The translations under genes and the position numbers were made by a program. This document shows positions 1 to 9,904 of a stretch of 64,000 nucleotides of DNA, in pieces; within the stretch, counting starts at the first letter, position 1, and the number at the start of each line of letters is the position of its first letter. This stretch comes from Brienomyrus brachyistius. Lineage: Eukaryota; Chordata; Actinopteri; Osteoglossiformes; Mormyridae. Location: contig NW_026042746.1 in assembly GCF_023856365.1 (NCBI RefSeq), positions 41,426 to 105,425 on the forward strand, written 5' to 3'. The notes under the pieces are model-generated. The model saw nothing but the letters and a program-made list of their open reading frames with translations, did not search any database and was not told where the DNA came from.

Positions 1-279
1 CAGTCCAAAGGAGGTGGATATAGGAATGGCTGTCATCAAGGTGGGACTTCTGTGAATTCACTGGTATCTTTACATACAAATGTATCAAACAATTGTGAAG
101 TAAAAAATATGTGAATAACATGGAGTTTGAGCTGGTTTGATATGTACAGCTGAGGTAGTGTTAACCTTGGGCTGAGTGTGCAGAAAGATTCTGGAAATTT
201 GACAAACCATCTTTTTGTCAGAGACAGTCAGGAGCCAAAGGCAGTGGAAGTGACCTTGGTGTCCTTCAGATTAAAAAAA

Positions 280-1845
280 ATTGCCAGATTGTGCTCTCAA
301 AAATGTGCAAAAAGGCCTTGGATAAATGCCCTCTGAAGTACTCGATTGTACATGAGATGACGTGCTTGGACCCAAACAAAATGCACACCAGCCAGATAAC
401 TGCCAGCAGAAAAGGAGAAATCTCATGCAGAAGTTTGCGCAGGAGAATCGGTTGGCAGGCAGGATATCTGCTGGTAAATCATAGGATAAGAATAGGATAG
501 TTCAGAATATTATTTTTAAATTATGCTTTTCTTTTTTCACATCTAACTGAATCAGGGACGGATTACAAACCGGGTTAGCGGGGCCGCTGCCCAGGGGCCC
601 TTGGGGTGCAGGGGGCCCGTGGGCCCCAAGCCCAAAACAATTTGCAACGCTTATCAGCAATGTATTTTCGTTTGTCTATTTTAGAGGGCCTACATTCTTT
701 GATCCTCTGCCTACAAGGTCCCCTGACCCTATAGGGAGGGTGTTTGGCTGCCAAGGGCCCTTGACTTGTGGTGGTTGTGGTGGTGGTGCAGGTGGTGGTG
801 GTGGGGGGGGGCCTCGCGAACGTTTTACCCAGGGGCCCACACAACCCATAATCCGTCCCTGAACTGAATAGTGTTAACACGTAGATTTTAGCAGTATTTA
901 GAAGACCGACTCTTGGTGTTTGAAAAGAAGCATCAGCCCAGTTATATTTTCTTTGATGAGCCTAGAGATATCTCAAGATTAAATTAAAATGATTGCACAT
1001 TTATGGTATCATAGGAAAATTGGGTTATAAATCACTTTCCTATTCTACATGTGATTCTGTGTATTGACATTGTTGATCTGCATCTAATCTACTGTAATTA
1101 ATGTAATTACAGGTGATGCAATATCCCAGCAGTCTGATAATCACCTGCACAATGAGGCAAAAGGCTTGGATTTTATATCCTTCATTCCTTCAGCACCATC
1201 CAAAGTTGATGTCTTTTTACATCAAAAAGTTAGTGGGCCTTATCCTGACCTCTGGATGTTCTGCAAGAACTTGCTGCTGCTGTCCTATGGGCAAGCCGAA
1301 GTGGAACGAATAGAGGTGGAGACCTGCAACTTATCAGAGGAAACAGTTGTTGCACAGAGGCTTATATGCGACCATGTCAGAGTGTGTGGGGGAGCAACCA
1401 AAGCGCCTCTGACCAAAGGTGAAAGATGAGCGAAAAGCAAAAAAGAAAACTTGAGGAACTCAAGAGGAAGAGAGTCTCACTGGAAAGTGTATGTGAGAGT
1501 TTACAAAAGGATGCTGAGCACATGGCAGAGGAAGCAGAGAGTGCTGCTGGAACCAAAAGGGCAACATTACTTACCAAGTCCAATACTCTGAGCCGACGAG
1601 CGAAGGAGGAGAAAGAGCAGTTGGTGGTCTTAAATGCAGATACTGAAGAATAGGCTACTGAACTGTGACTCCTAACACATCAAGAGTGAATCGGTGGAAA
1701 CAAAAATATTTAGGTTCTTTGCATTTTTGGAGTATTTTACTTTCTGTGCCTGTTTGTACATTGTTCACAGCCATAATACTTTATAATTACAAGGTAGTTT
1801 TATGTTAGAGCTCTTGCTCCAATAAATATGTGCCTTGTAATTAAC
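280..1845 (+). pseudogene. hAT-transposase-derived gene, 3' exons, broken (copy 1)
   Basis: Two exon remnants of a hAT-superfamily transposase-like gene. About 280-475 reads KMCKKALDKCPLKYSIVHEM; the frame then shifts (after about 395) into a stretch reading QKFAQENRLAG. The terminal exon follows a splice-acceptor-like site near 1110 and reads YPDLWMFCKNLLLLSYGQAE, then ETCNLSEETVVAQRLICDHV, typical of a hAT C-terminal dimerisation region. The frame breaks again near 1425 and continues as a lysine/glutamate-rich coiled coil (1426-1653). A polyadenylation signal AATAAA lies at 1821. The usual glycine-phenylalanine-serine block after the ...AEVER motif is missing. No intact product is possible. 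I cannot tell whether it was a domesticated host gene or a spliced transposon. Confidence 0.65.
553..861. mobile_element. hAT-type MITE (309 bp), copy 1
   Basis: Starts CAGGGACGGATTAC and ends with the inverted TAATCCGTCCCTG. It is flanked on both sides by the 8-bp direct repeat AACTGAAT (545-552 and 862-869), the target-site length of hAT transposons. The interior is rich in GGGCCC-type motifs and has no transposase. It sits in an intron of the hAT-derived pseudogene. Confidence 0.85.
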
Positions 1846-3200
1846 TAAATTCTAGGCTATTCAGTTTTTTTTGCCCTCGTGATGGTCGTGGGTTGTGAAA
1901 AAAGCCTTCTTCTTAGGGGTACCGCTGGGGCCAGCCGGGCGTATGTCGTGGCTTCAGTGAGTACTTATGTTTGTCATGCTGCCTGTGTACTTTATAGCGG
2001 CACAACATATTTCTGCAAATTGCATGCGTCAAATTGTCTGTCTCTCTTAAAAAATATGAAGTGTCACCAAAATTTTAAACGGGGAATCAATCTCAATGAA
2101 AAATATTCGTCAAGTAACGTTTCTAAAATAATATAGACATACTAATAATTATATATTAATAAATCGGATGAACGATGCATCCCAAATTGTATCCGCTGCG
2201 CACTTCTTAATCAGGGCAATCGCATCGTGGAGGTTTCTGCAGACGCCCAAAAATACTTACTTAAGAAAACTGTTGCATGATAATTTGTACCATTTTCAAG
2301 GGTGGGGGGCGTGCAGTAGATGCCCCCTTTATTTTTGTGCTTCTGCCGTTCAAACCGAGCAGCACTGAGTTTGTCATGGCACCTGACGCCAAATCTACTG
2401 CTTAGCTGCTACAGACAGAACTATCTTCAAATCACCACTAGGGGGTGTCAATGCTGCAGCTTCGTTCTATGGTTGATCTTTTTCAAAGACAGTTTTTTTT
2501 CTCTCTCTCCACATAATCAACTTAACTGATTAGCGTGCTTTCATAGTAATGGTTTTTAATCCGTGTTAATCTTCTGAACAATGACTAGTAAAGGTTCTAT
2601 GAGGTTGTCCTACTTACTATGGATTTTAAGTTTTTTATCAAGGTGTTAAAACGTACCACAGTTGCCAGTCCTGTGTTTTATGTCTAGCAATTTGTACAGT
2701 TTCTTCAGTATAAACACATGCCATGATCTGTGAGAATCTCCTCCAGAACTCTGCATTTCCTCAAGATCTTTTTGTAATATTGCATCATGGCACTGCTCAG
2801 AACAACACAGATGGTGCATAACAACACAAGGGAGTACAAGACAACATGGTGCAGAAACAGTGCGATACAAAGCAGGACAAAACTGGATGATACGTGGTCA
2901 GTGGTGGATAAAGTGCAGTAACAGCTGTACAGTGCAGCTGCCGTGGAAATGACTGTTACAGGGGATGCAAAAGCTGCAGGTTTGAATTGTTTGGCGAATG
3001 AAGCTGTTCATGAATCTGCTAGTCAGTGTTTGTGGATGGTGGTCAGAGTCCTGGATTATAGACTGAACCTTGTTACTGTGGCAGTTAAAGTACAGCTGGT
3101 CAATGGAGGGCAGTTCAGTGCGAATGATGTTCTTAACAGACTTCGCAATGTACTGCCTTCCTGTCATGTGGCTCCACCATACCATAGTACTACTGTAAGA
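1846..3200. other. Intergenic stretch, no gene recognised
   Basis: Follows the polyadenylation signal of the hAT-derived pseudogene. Only short, unconvincing open frames. The 131-residue frame at 2943-3338 runs into a transposon end and resembles nothing I know. A CTCF-like motif (CCACTAGGGGGTG) lies near 2437. Confidence 0.5.
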
Positions 3201-3202
3201 AC

Positions 3203-4214
3203 TAGGGATGTAACGATACATTCAACTCACCATTTGATACGATTCACGATTCTGAGTTCACGATACAATTTTCTCATTTTTTGCAGAATGAGCTGCAGAC
3301 AAATATATTCAAAAATATTCTTATATTTATCTTTCTGAACTGTTGACACTGTTGTGAACAGTGCAACTGAATTTGAATAAAATACTGTTGAAAAAAATCC
3401 CAAATCAAAATAAGTAAATAAAAAAAAATAAATCAAATAAATAAGCTAAGGTTTGCATGTGCAGCTTTTTAGCGTGCTTTGCCCTTTTAATAATCTTCAC
3501 TCAGCTCACGGTGGTGCCAGTGGACCTGTTTGTGTATGTTATCAGTCTATTACAATGTTTGCATGCAGTTTATGTCTTGTCTGTGCTTTTCTCGCTGTTT
3601 CCTCCTCGTTTGTGATTACCGGAAAGCTAATATGCTGCCACACCGCCAATTGAAGATCGGGCGGTGCGTCCATCCATCCATTTTCTGAAACCACTTAATC
3701 CCAACTGAGATCGCGGGGGAGACCGGAGCCTATCCCGGGAACAAGGGGCGCAGACAGGAACCAAGCCCAGGCAGTCACCTACACACCGCAGGTCGCACAC
3801 ACTCACACAACTACAGGGCCAATTTAGACTCACCAGTCAACCTATCCTGCATGCTTTTGGACCGTGGGAGGAACCTGGAGTCCCCGGCGAAAACGGGGAG
3901 AGCATGCGAACTCCACACAGAAAGGGCCCTGGACCGAAGCCAGCACTAACCACTGTGCCGTCCTCAGTTTCAAATTCATTCATCATCTCGCGTTCGCTCA
4001 AAACCAAAAACTGACGTACGATGTCGACGTGATACGCAGTGACATCTGACGTCAAACTCACATTGTGAAATCAAATGTAATATTACACCAGTTTTTCTGT
4101 TAAAGTACTGTGAAGTACTCCTACAATAGTGATTCATTTTCCACATCAGCCGGTTTAAATCTTCATGCATTTGCACCGATTTTTAACTGATTTGTGATTC
4201 ATCATTACATGCCA
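3203..4214. mobile_element. Non-autonomous hAT-like element, split by a SINE (copy 1)
   Basis: The left end reads AGGGATGTAACGATACATTC. The right end, reverse-complemented, starts with a related ATGTAATGATGAATCAC. Such ends are common in fish non-autonomous hAT elements. A SINE occupies 3668-3968. I could not define a target-site duplication, so the borders are approximate. Confidence 0.45.
3668..3968 (-). mobile_element. tRNA-derived SINE, diverged (copy 1)
   Basis: CCATCCATCC tail followed by a degenerate match to the SINE family found complete at 4544-4898: the GGAGCCTATCCCGG block, the GGGCCAATTTAG block and the GAACTCCACAC block, ending in TAACCACTGTGCCGTCC from the tRNA-like head. More diverged than the other copies, so probably older. 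Confidence 0.7.
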
Positions 4215-4543
4215 GGGCCAGCAGCTCTGCATGGCTCGACCCTCATAAACATTCTCCACACATGCTGTTCAGGCAGTGGCCACAGAAATTCCCCCAGTGA
4301 ACTTTATGCTTTCTGTCGGAGAGTATGCTGTGTTCTGGCCTTAAACCCTGCATACTACTTTGCAGACTTTGATCCTCTTAACAACAATTGGCATTTCTGG
4401 TGGCTGAATATCCATCCATCCGTCATCCAACTGCATGCTTAAAAGCTGTGAATAATAGTAATAATTCTTAAAATTGCAACTATCTAGAATTTCAGCCTAG
4501 TTACTCAGCTAAATTACTATTTAAACCTAGAATAATTTCTATA

Positions 4544-4898
4544 AGGGGCGGCATGGTGGTGCAGTGGTTAGCACTGTCGCCTCACACCTCTGGGACCCGG
4601 GTTCGTGTCTCCGCCTGGGTCACATGTGTGTGGAGTTTGCATGTTCTCCCCATGTCGTTGTGGGGTTTCCTCTGGGTACTCCGGTTTCCCCCCACAGTCC
4701 AAAAACATGCTGGGGCTAATTGGAGTTGCTGAATTGCCCGTAGGTGTGTGTGTGTGAGTGGATGGTGTGTGAGTGTGCCCTGCGATGGGCTGGCCCCCCA
4801 TCCTGGGTTGTTCCCTGCCTCGTGCCCATTGATTCTGGGATAGGCTCCGGACCCCCCGCGACCCAATAGGATAAGCGGTTTGGAAAATGGATGGATGG
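4544..4898 (+). mobile_element. Full-length tRNA-derived SINE (355 bp), copy 1
   Basis: Begins with a tRNA-like head (GGCGGCATGGTGGTGCAGTG, then a GGTTCG-type B box). A conserved body follows (GTTTGCATGTTCTCCCC, then TACTCCGGTTTCCCCCC), and it ends in an ATGGATGGATGG tail. It is flanked by the 12-bp target duplication ATAATTTCTATA (4532-4543 and 4899-4910). The layout is that of the teleost tRNA-derived (V-SINE-like) families; the family name is inference. This is the reference copy for the others in the window. Confidence 0.85.
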
Positions 4899-4910
4899 AT
4901 AATTTCTATA

Positions 4911-6120
4911 TGTGTGATAGAATCAAAAAATATTTTGTTTTACATATAAATCTTCACAAGGTGTATTACACATGGTATTCCCCAGACACCGCCACCCCAA
5001 CAGATGCTTTGTTTGTTAAGACAATAGCTCAGAAAGTGGTTGATCGATCTTTTGCAGCTTTTACCAAGGTTTGTACAAGCCAAAATTAAATTTTGAAACG
5101 GATCCCTGCCACACCCTGCCCTCCTGAACCTCCCGTTTCCTCCCTAGTGTGGTATAACGTGCCATGCCTGTTCCGCGTTTGTTTTACCTCTCCTTCCTGC
5201 CCTTGTGTTACTCATTTCAGGTGCCTCTAGTTTGCTCCCTGCTTAGCCTTGTATAAATGTGCTTCTCAGTCCTGCCTTTAATGTTGCTGCTGCTGTTTGC
5301 CTGTGTGTTCTTCCCTGCTTATGATTCCCCCGTGATCCAGTTGTGATCCAGTTGTCTTCATATCATGTATTCACATTCCTCAGCTGAGAGTGAACAAAGT
5401 TCTGTGGAAAGTATCTGACTACAGATAGACTTTCACCCAGTTCTCTGCGGGAGCTCTGATTACAGAGTGACTCCCCGACTACTTCTGAAGCCCTTCCTTA
5501 AGTATCCAGACCAGGTGATGGCATGTTTCTGAAGACTGACTAATTTCGGTCAATGGTTAATTTTAGGGGCATTGCTGACCTTGGTTCTCAAGTCCCCAGC
5601 CAATCAGATCACTTTAGGGGGTGGTTGTAATTCCCTTGTTCTACCATGAGAGAATCTCTCTCAGTTTGGTGGGTTGAGCCGAAGTTTCTGTATTTCTCTT
5701 AGGAAAAGCTATACTGCCTTAAATCTGAGAGTATAATACTCCTCGTCTCATGCCTATTCAAACGAGACCAAACATGCGTGTATTTGTCCCTAACATCTAT
5801 GTGTGCTGAGTTATCCTGTTTATAGTGGAAAAGGTGTCTGTGTCTGGAGGCTGACAGCTGTTGTTGCTGTGGATTGATTGTGGAACTCTGGTCACTCCGG
5901 GGGTGAAAGGTCTTGCTTTTTCTGTGCTGCTCCAGTTATTCCTATCCAGTCTCTCAGGAGCCGGCAGGCCTTTGCCTTCCTTAAAAGGGGTGGTTTGACG
6001 AGTTGAGTCCAGTCTTGCCTGGGCCAGCGGAGCTCTGAAATAGACTGATGCAGGCTGATCAGAGTTGGGGCCTGCAGGACCTATAAGTTTTATGTCCTTA
6101 CAGAATGTAAGTGGCATCAT
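4911..6120. other. Unassigned repeat-like DNA (copy 1)
   Basis: No gene. 5100-5330 is pyrimidine-rich and resembles LTR-type sequence, but no LTR borders are visible. 5797-6120 leads directly into L2 LINE coding remnants and may be part of that element. Confidence 0.4.
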
Positions 6121-7349
6121 ACTAAACTAGTGGTGTTCGAACTAGCATGGAAAGAGGCTATGGGTAGCTACAAAAAGGCTCTTAGTGCCGCCAAATCATC
6201 TAGTATCTATCAGAACTAATTGAAATAAACAAAAATAATCCTAGATTCCTATTTACTATGGTGTCCAAGCTGACTAATAACCAGACCACTGGTTATTTTC
6301 CAGTGACGACTTTATGAAACTTTTTGACCAAAAATATGCTCAATTAAACAGAACATTTTGAATATTGAATATTGGTTAACCAGTCAGAACTGATGTACTT
6401 AATTTTATCTTCAAATTCATCTACTTGTATGCTAGAACCTGTTCCATCAAAATTATTCAGCGATGCTCCCAGCATTGATTGAACCGCTACTAGCAATAGT
6501 TAAACTAAAACATATAATCATATTACCCCAATTTTATCTTCACTGCACTGGCTGCCAGTTAGATTTCGTGTTGACTACAAAACACTGCTCTTAACCTATA
6601 AAGCTGTAAATGGTCTTGCACCGCAGTATGTGAGTGACCTCATTTGCGTTCCGAATCATACACTTAGATGACGAGATGGAGGTATTCTATCCGTACCCAG
6701 AATAAAGAACATTACCTTTGGGGGAAGAGCATTTGCTCATAAAGCACCACAGCTATGGAATAAACTTCCTATTAGTGTTCGGAACTCAGACACAATCTCT
6801 GCTTTTAAGTCAAGGCTTAAGATGTACCTCTTTCGCCAGTCTTTTGGATAGTTAAATCTTCTTTTCTAAGGTGAATGGGAAATCTGGAGGTTCATAGTTA
6901 TTTGAGATTGAAGGGGAAAGGGGGGATTGGTGCTGTCGTCCTGCCACTCTCGCCGATCACTTAAGCTGTGGATGGGAGGTGGCTTGACGCCAAAACCTCT
7001 GTAAACCCTCATGCCTGTGCTTCCTTCCAGGTCACTCTTTTAGGCAGGCTGTCATAGTTGCTTTAGTCCTGCCGGTTAGGTGTAGGGCAATAACTCTTCT
7101 CCATCTTCTCTTTTTCGAGCTGATACCGAGCCGACTACACCGTGTGAACCCGCACCTGGACTCCTGGATATAACTACATGAAACCAACTGGGACTTTATA
7201 ACTATATGAACTCTAATGAATGTCAATGTAAATGCAGTTTCATGCTCCTTGGTCGCCCAGAGGAGGATGGGGTCCCCTTCTGAGTCTAGGTTCCACTCAA
7301 GGTTTCTTCCTGCTAGAGGGAGTTTCCTTGCCACTGTCGCCTCAGGCTT
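6121..7349 (+). mobile_element. L2-type LINE, 5' truncated, copy 1
   Basis: Broken reverse-transcriptase ORF pieces: ..WKEAMGSYKKALSAAKSS.. near 6150, HWLPV-type and KTLLLTYKAVNGLAPQYVSD near 6590, then APQLWNKLPISVR near 6765. The characteristic fish L2 3' UTR follows (GGTTTCTTCCTGCTAGAGGG). In this copy the element is cut at 7349; copy 2 continues to the TTGAATTGAATTG tail. Several stops and frameshifts make it inactive. Confidence 0.8.
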
Positions 7350-7392
7350 TTAAATATAAATATAAATATATAAAATATATAAAATATATTTT

Positions 7393-7464
7393 TGGCCACA
7401 ACCGGGATTCGAACCCCGGTCTCCCGTGTGAAAGGCGGCGATCTTACCACTACACTATCCAGCA
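7393..7464 (-). tRNA. tRNA-Glu(UUC)-like sequence, probable pseudogene, copy 1
   Basis: On the minus strand: TAGTGTAGTGGTAAG A box, anticodon loop CTTTCAC (anticodon TTC, Glu) and a GGGGTTCGAATCCC B box. The two sides of the acceptor stem (TGCTGGA and TTGTGGC) do not pair over most positions, and the anticodon and T stems each carry mismatches. A functional tRNA is therefore doubtful; a tRNA-derived repeat unit is more likely. Confidence 0.5.
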
Positions 7465-8191
7465 ACTATATAATATAAGGGAGATTTACGGGAAAATACT
7501 AATACGGGAGGACGGCGGGAAAGAGAAGTAAAATACGGTAGTTTCCCGGCCAAAACGGGAGACTTGACAGCTATGGCTGTCTCTGGCCACGCCCCCTACA
7601 GTCGGTCCGGCCCCTGTTCGCGTGTTCGCGAAAACGACTTCATTTATTTTCTTATTGATTTATCGACAGACTTTTTAGACGTTATAATAACAACACTCTA
7701 TTGATTACTGTCCATGATACAGAGACACATGTTCGAGAACTATTCTATCGAGAACTAATGACGAGAACTATTCTCTTATTTTTCTCTTATTATTAAATTA
7801 TTTTATTATTATTATTATTTTTATCTTTCTCCTTTCTCGTTCCCGTAGATATATATTATTATACGGAGATTTACGGAGTCTTCAAAGACGGTCCGGCTCC
7901 AGGATCACTGTTGCTGTGGTGTAGATCAGCTGATCTGTAGTAGTCTTCTACGTACATCTTCTAGTAGACCTTCTGAGGGTACTTCACGCATTCTTGGTCC
8001 AGCTTAGCTTATTTCTTATTTCTCAGGTCAGCTGCTCTTGTATTCAGCCTACTAATATATATGGGGCTTGGTACCCAATCTCGGAATGTGGGGATGATGA
8101 TATCTCCCCCCTGACCTGTCGTCCTGGCTCCCCCTTGTCGTAGCAATCGTGTTGTACCTCATCAATCTCTAGTTGTGATAGCAGTTGTTTC

Positions 8192-8263
8192 TGGCCACAA
8201 CCGGGATTCGAACCCCGGTCTCCCGTGTGAAAGGCGGCGATCTTACCACTACACTATCCAGCA
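8192..8263 (-). tRNA. tRNA-Glu(UUC)-like sequence, probable pseudogene, copy 2
   Basis: Identical in its 72-base core to the unit at 7393, including the mismatched acceptor stem. Followed by the same AT-rich tract and GGGAGATTTACGGGAAAA block. Confidence 0.5.
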
Positions 8264-8480
8264 ACTATATAATATAATATATATATATATATATATTATA
8301 AGGGAGATTTACGGGAAAATAATACGGGAGGACGGCGGGAAAGAGAAGTAAAATACGGTAGTTTCCCGGCCAAAACGGGAGGCTCCAGTATCCCTTACAT
8401 TTTAAGACAGGAAATATAAAATAATATAAATTATATAAAATATAATATAAATATAAATATAAATATATAAAATATATTTT

Positions 8481-8552
8481 TGGCCACAACCGGGATTCGA
8501 ACCCCGGTCTCCCGTGTGAAAGGCGGCGATCTTACCACTACACTATCCAGCA
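8481..8552 (-). tRNA. tRNA-Glu(UUC)-like sequence, probable pseudogene, copy 3
   Basis: Third identical 72-base unit, 218 bases beyond copy 2, with the same flanking AT-rich sequence as copy 1. The uniform spacing context shows it was copied together with its flanks. Confidence 0.5.
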
Positions 8553-9157
8553 ACTATATAATATAAGGGAGATTTACGGGAAAATACTAATACGGGAGGA
8601 CGGCGGGAAAGAGAAGTAAAATACGGTAGTTTCCCGGCCAAAACGGGAGACTTGACAGCTATGGCTGTCTCTGGCCACGCCCCCTACAGTCGGTCCGGCC
8701 CCTGTTCGCGTGTTCGCGAAAACGACTTCATTTATTTTCTTATTGATTTATCGACAGACTTTTTAGACGTTATAATAACAACACTCTATTGATCCCCCTC
8801 TTACTGTCCATGATACACAATGACGAGACACATGTTCACTAATGACGAGAACTATTCTATTTTTCATGCCGGGGGTCCTTCAAATCTTACATTTACAAAT
8901 CTTGTTCTTGTTCTCTGCTTTCTCCTTTCTCGTTCCCGTAGATATATATTATTATACGGAGATTTACGGAGTCTTCAAAGACGGTCCGGCTCCAGCTCAA
9001 GGATCACTGTTGCTGTGGTGTAGATCAGCTGATCTGTAGTAGTCTTCTACGTACATCTTCTAGTAGACCTTCTGAGGGTACTTCACGCATTCTTGGTCGG
9101 AGGGTCCAGGTTTCCAGCTTAGCTTATTTCTTATTTCTCAGGTCAGCTGCTCTTGTT

Positions 9158-9664
9158 TGGGATGTGCTTGACCGGCGTATACGACAGCGTGTACCAGTTC
9201 CCACTAATATCCAACAACTTCGCACAGCCATTGAAGAGGAGTGGACCAACATTCCACAGGCCACAATTGACAATCTGATAAACTCTATGCGAAGAAGATG
9301 TGTTGCATTGCATGAGGCAAATGGTGGTCACACCAGATACTGACCGGTTCTGAGTCCCCAGACCCCCAATAAAGCAAAAAACTGCACATTCCAGGGTGGC
9401 CTTTTATTGTGGGCAGTATAAGGTACACCTGTGCACTACCCATGATGTCAGATCAGCATCTTGATGTGGCACACCTGTGAGGTGGGATGGATTATCTCAG
9501 CAAAGCAGAAGTGCTCACTATCACACATTTAGACTGATTTGTGAGAAATGTTTGAGAGAAATGGTAATATTGTGTATCTGGAATGAATTGTAGGTCTTTA
9601 AGTCCATCTCATGAAAAATGGGAGCAGAAACAAGAGTGTTGCGTTTATATTTTTGTTCAGTATA
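9158..9664 (+). mobile_element. Tc1/mariner transposon, 3' remnant
   Basis: 9158-9343 encodes the C-terminal 61 residues of a Tc1-like transposase in one clean frame (WDVLDRRIRQRVPVPTNIQQ ... EANGGHTRY, stop at 9341). The typical Tc1 3' end follows, closing with TTGCGTTTATATTTTTGTTC near 9657. The 5' portion and catalytic domain are absent; the preceding DNA is the tRNA-like repeat block. Inactive. Confidence 0.85.
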
Positions 9665-9904
9665 GAATAAGCCCAGATTTATGTTTATTCAGTGGAGATA
9701 AGTACAACCTCTAAAGATAGGCCTACACCCGTTTTGGCAGTGTCTCCGGATCCCATGACAAATAATGCCTTCAGTACATCCTCCTCAACCCACACTGAAA
9801 GCAGAAGTGCTATGGGCTTTGCAAACGGTTTGCCGACATCACTCCTATACGTCCAATGATGACATTCACACCGTCTCCAGGGTGATGTTCCCTGACTCGC
9901 AGGG

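Larger units (their letters stand above)
1..7349. repeat. Segmental duplication, copy 1
   Basis: This stretch reappears at 10378-17726 with a constant offset of 10377, so there is no net insertion or deletion. I noticed only two substitutions while reading (near 2252 and 6434), so identity is above 99.9 percent by eye. The copy continues past the left window edge. It stops matching at 7349, inside an L2 LINE 3' end, where AT-rich and tRNA-like DNA begins. It carries the same broken hAT-derived gene, hAT MITE, SINEs and LINE as copy 2. It could be a very recent tandem duplication or a false duplication made by the assembler. Confidence 0.95.
7350..9157. repeat. Locally duplicated AT-rich block with tRNA-like units
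   Basis: Two partly matching units, about 7364-8045 and 8453-9145, share the tRNA-like sequence, a GGGAGATTTACGGGAAAA block, a GGGAGACTTGACAGCTATGG block and a CTTCTACGTACATCTTCTAG block, with small insertions and deletions between them. A third tRNA-like copy lies in the intervening segment at 8192. Such blocks suggest a tandemly duplicated DNA transposon or SINE compound. No open reading frame of interest. (TA)n occurs at 8274-8300. Confidence 0.7.

Noticed and set aside
575..880. 101-residue minus-strand frame
   Set aside because: Lies wholly within a hAT MITE with GGGCCC and GGTGGTGGT tracts; low-complexity artefact.
2943..3338. 131-residue open frame (present again at 13320-13715)
   Set aside because: No known motif or splice context; the second half is transposon terminal sequence.
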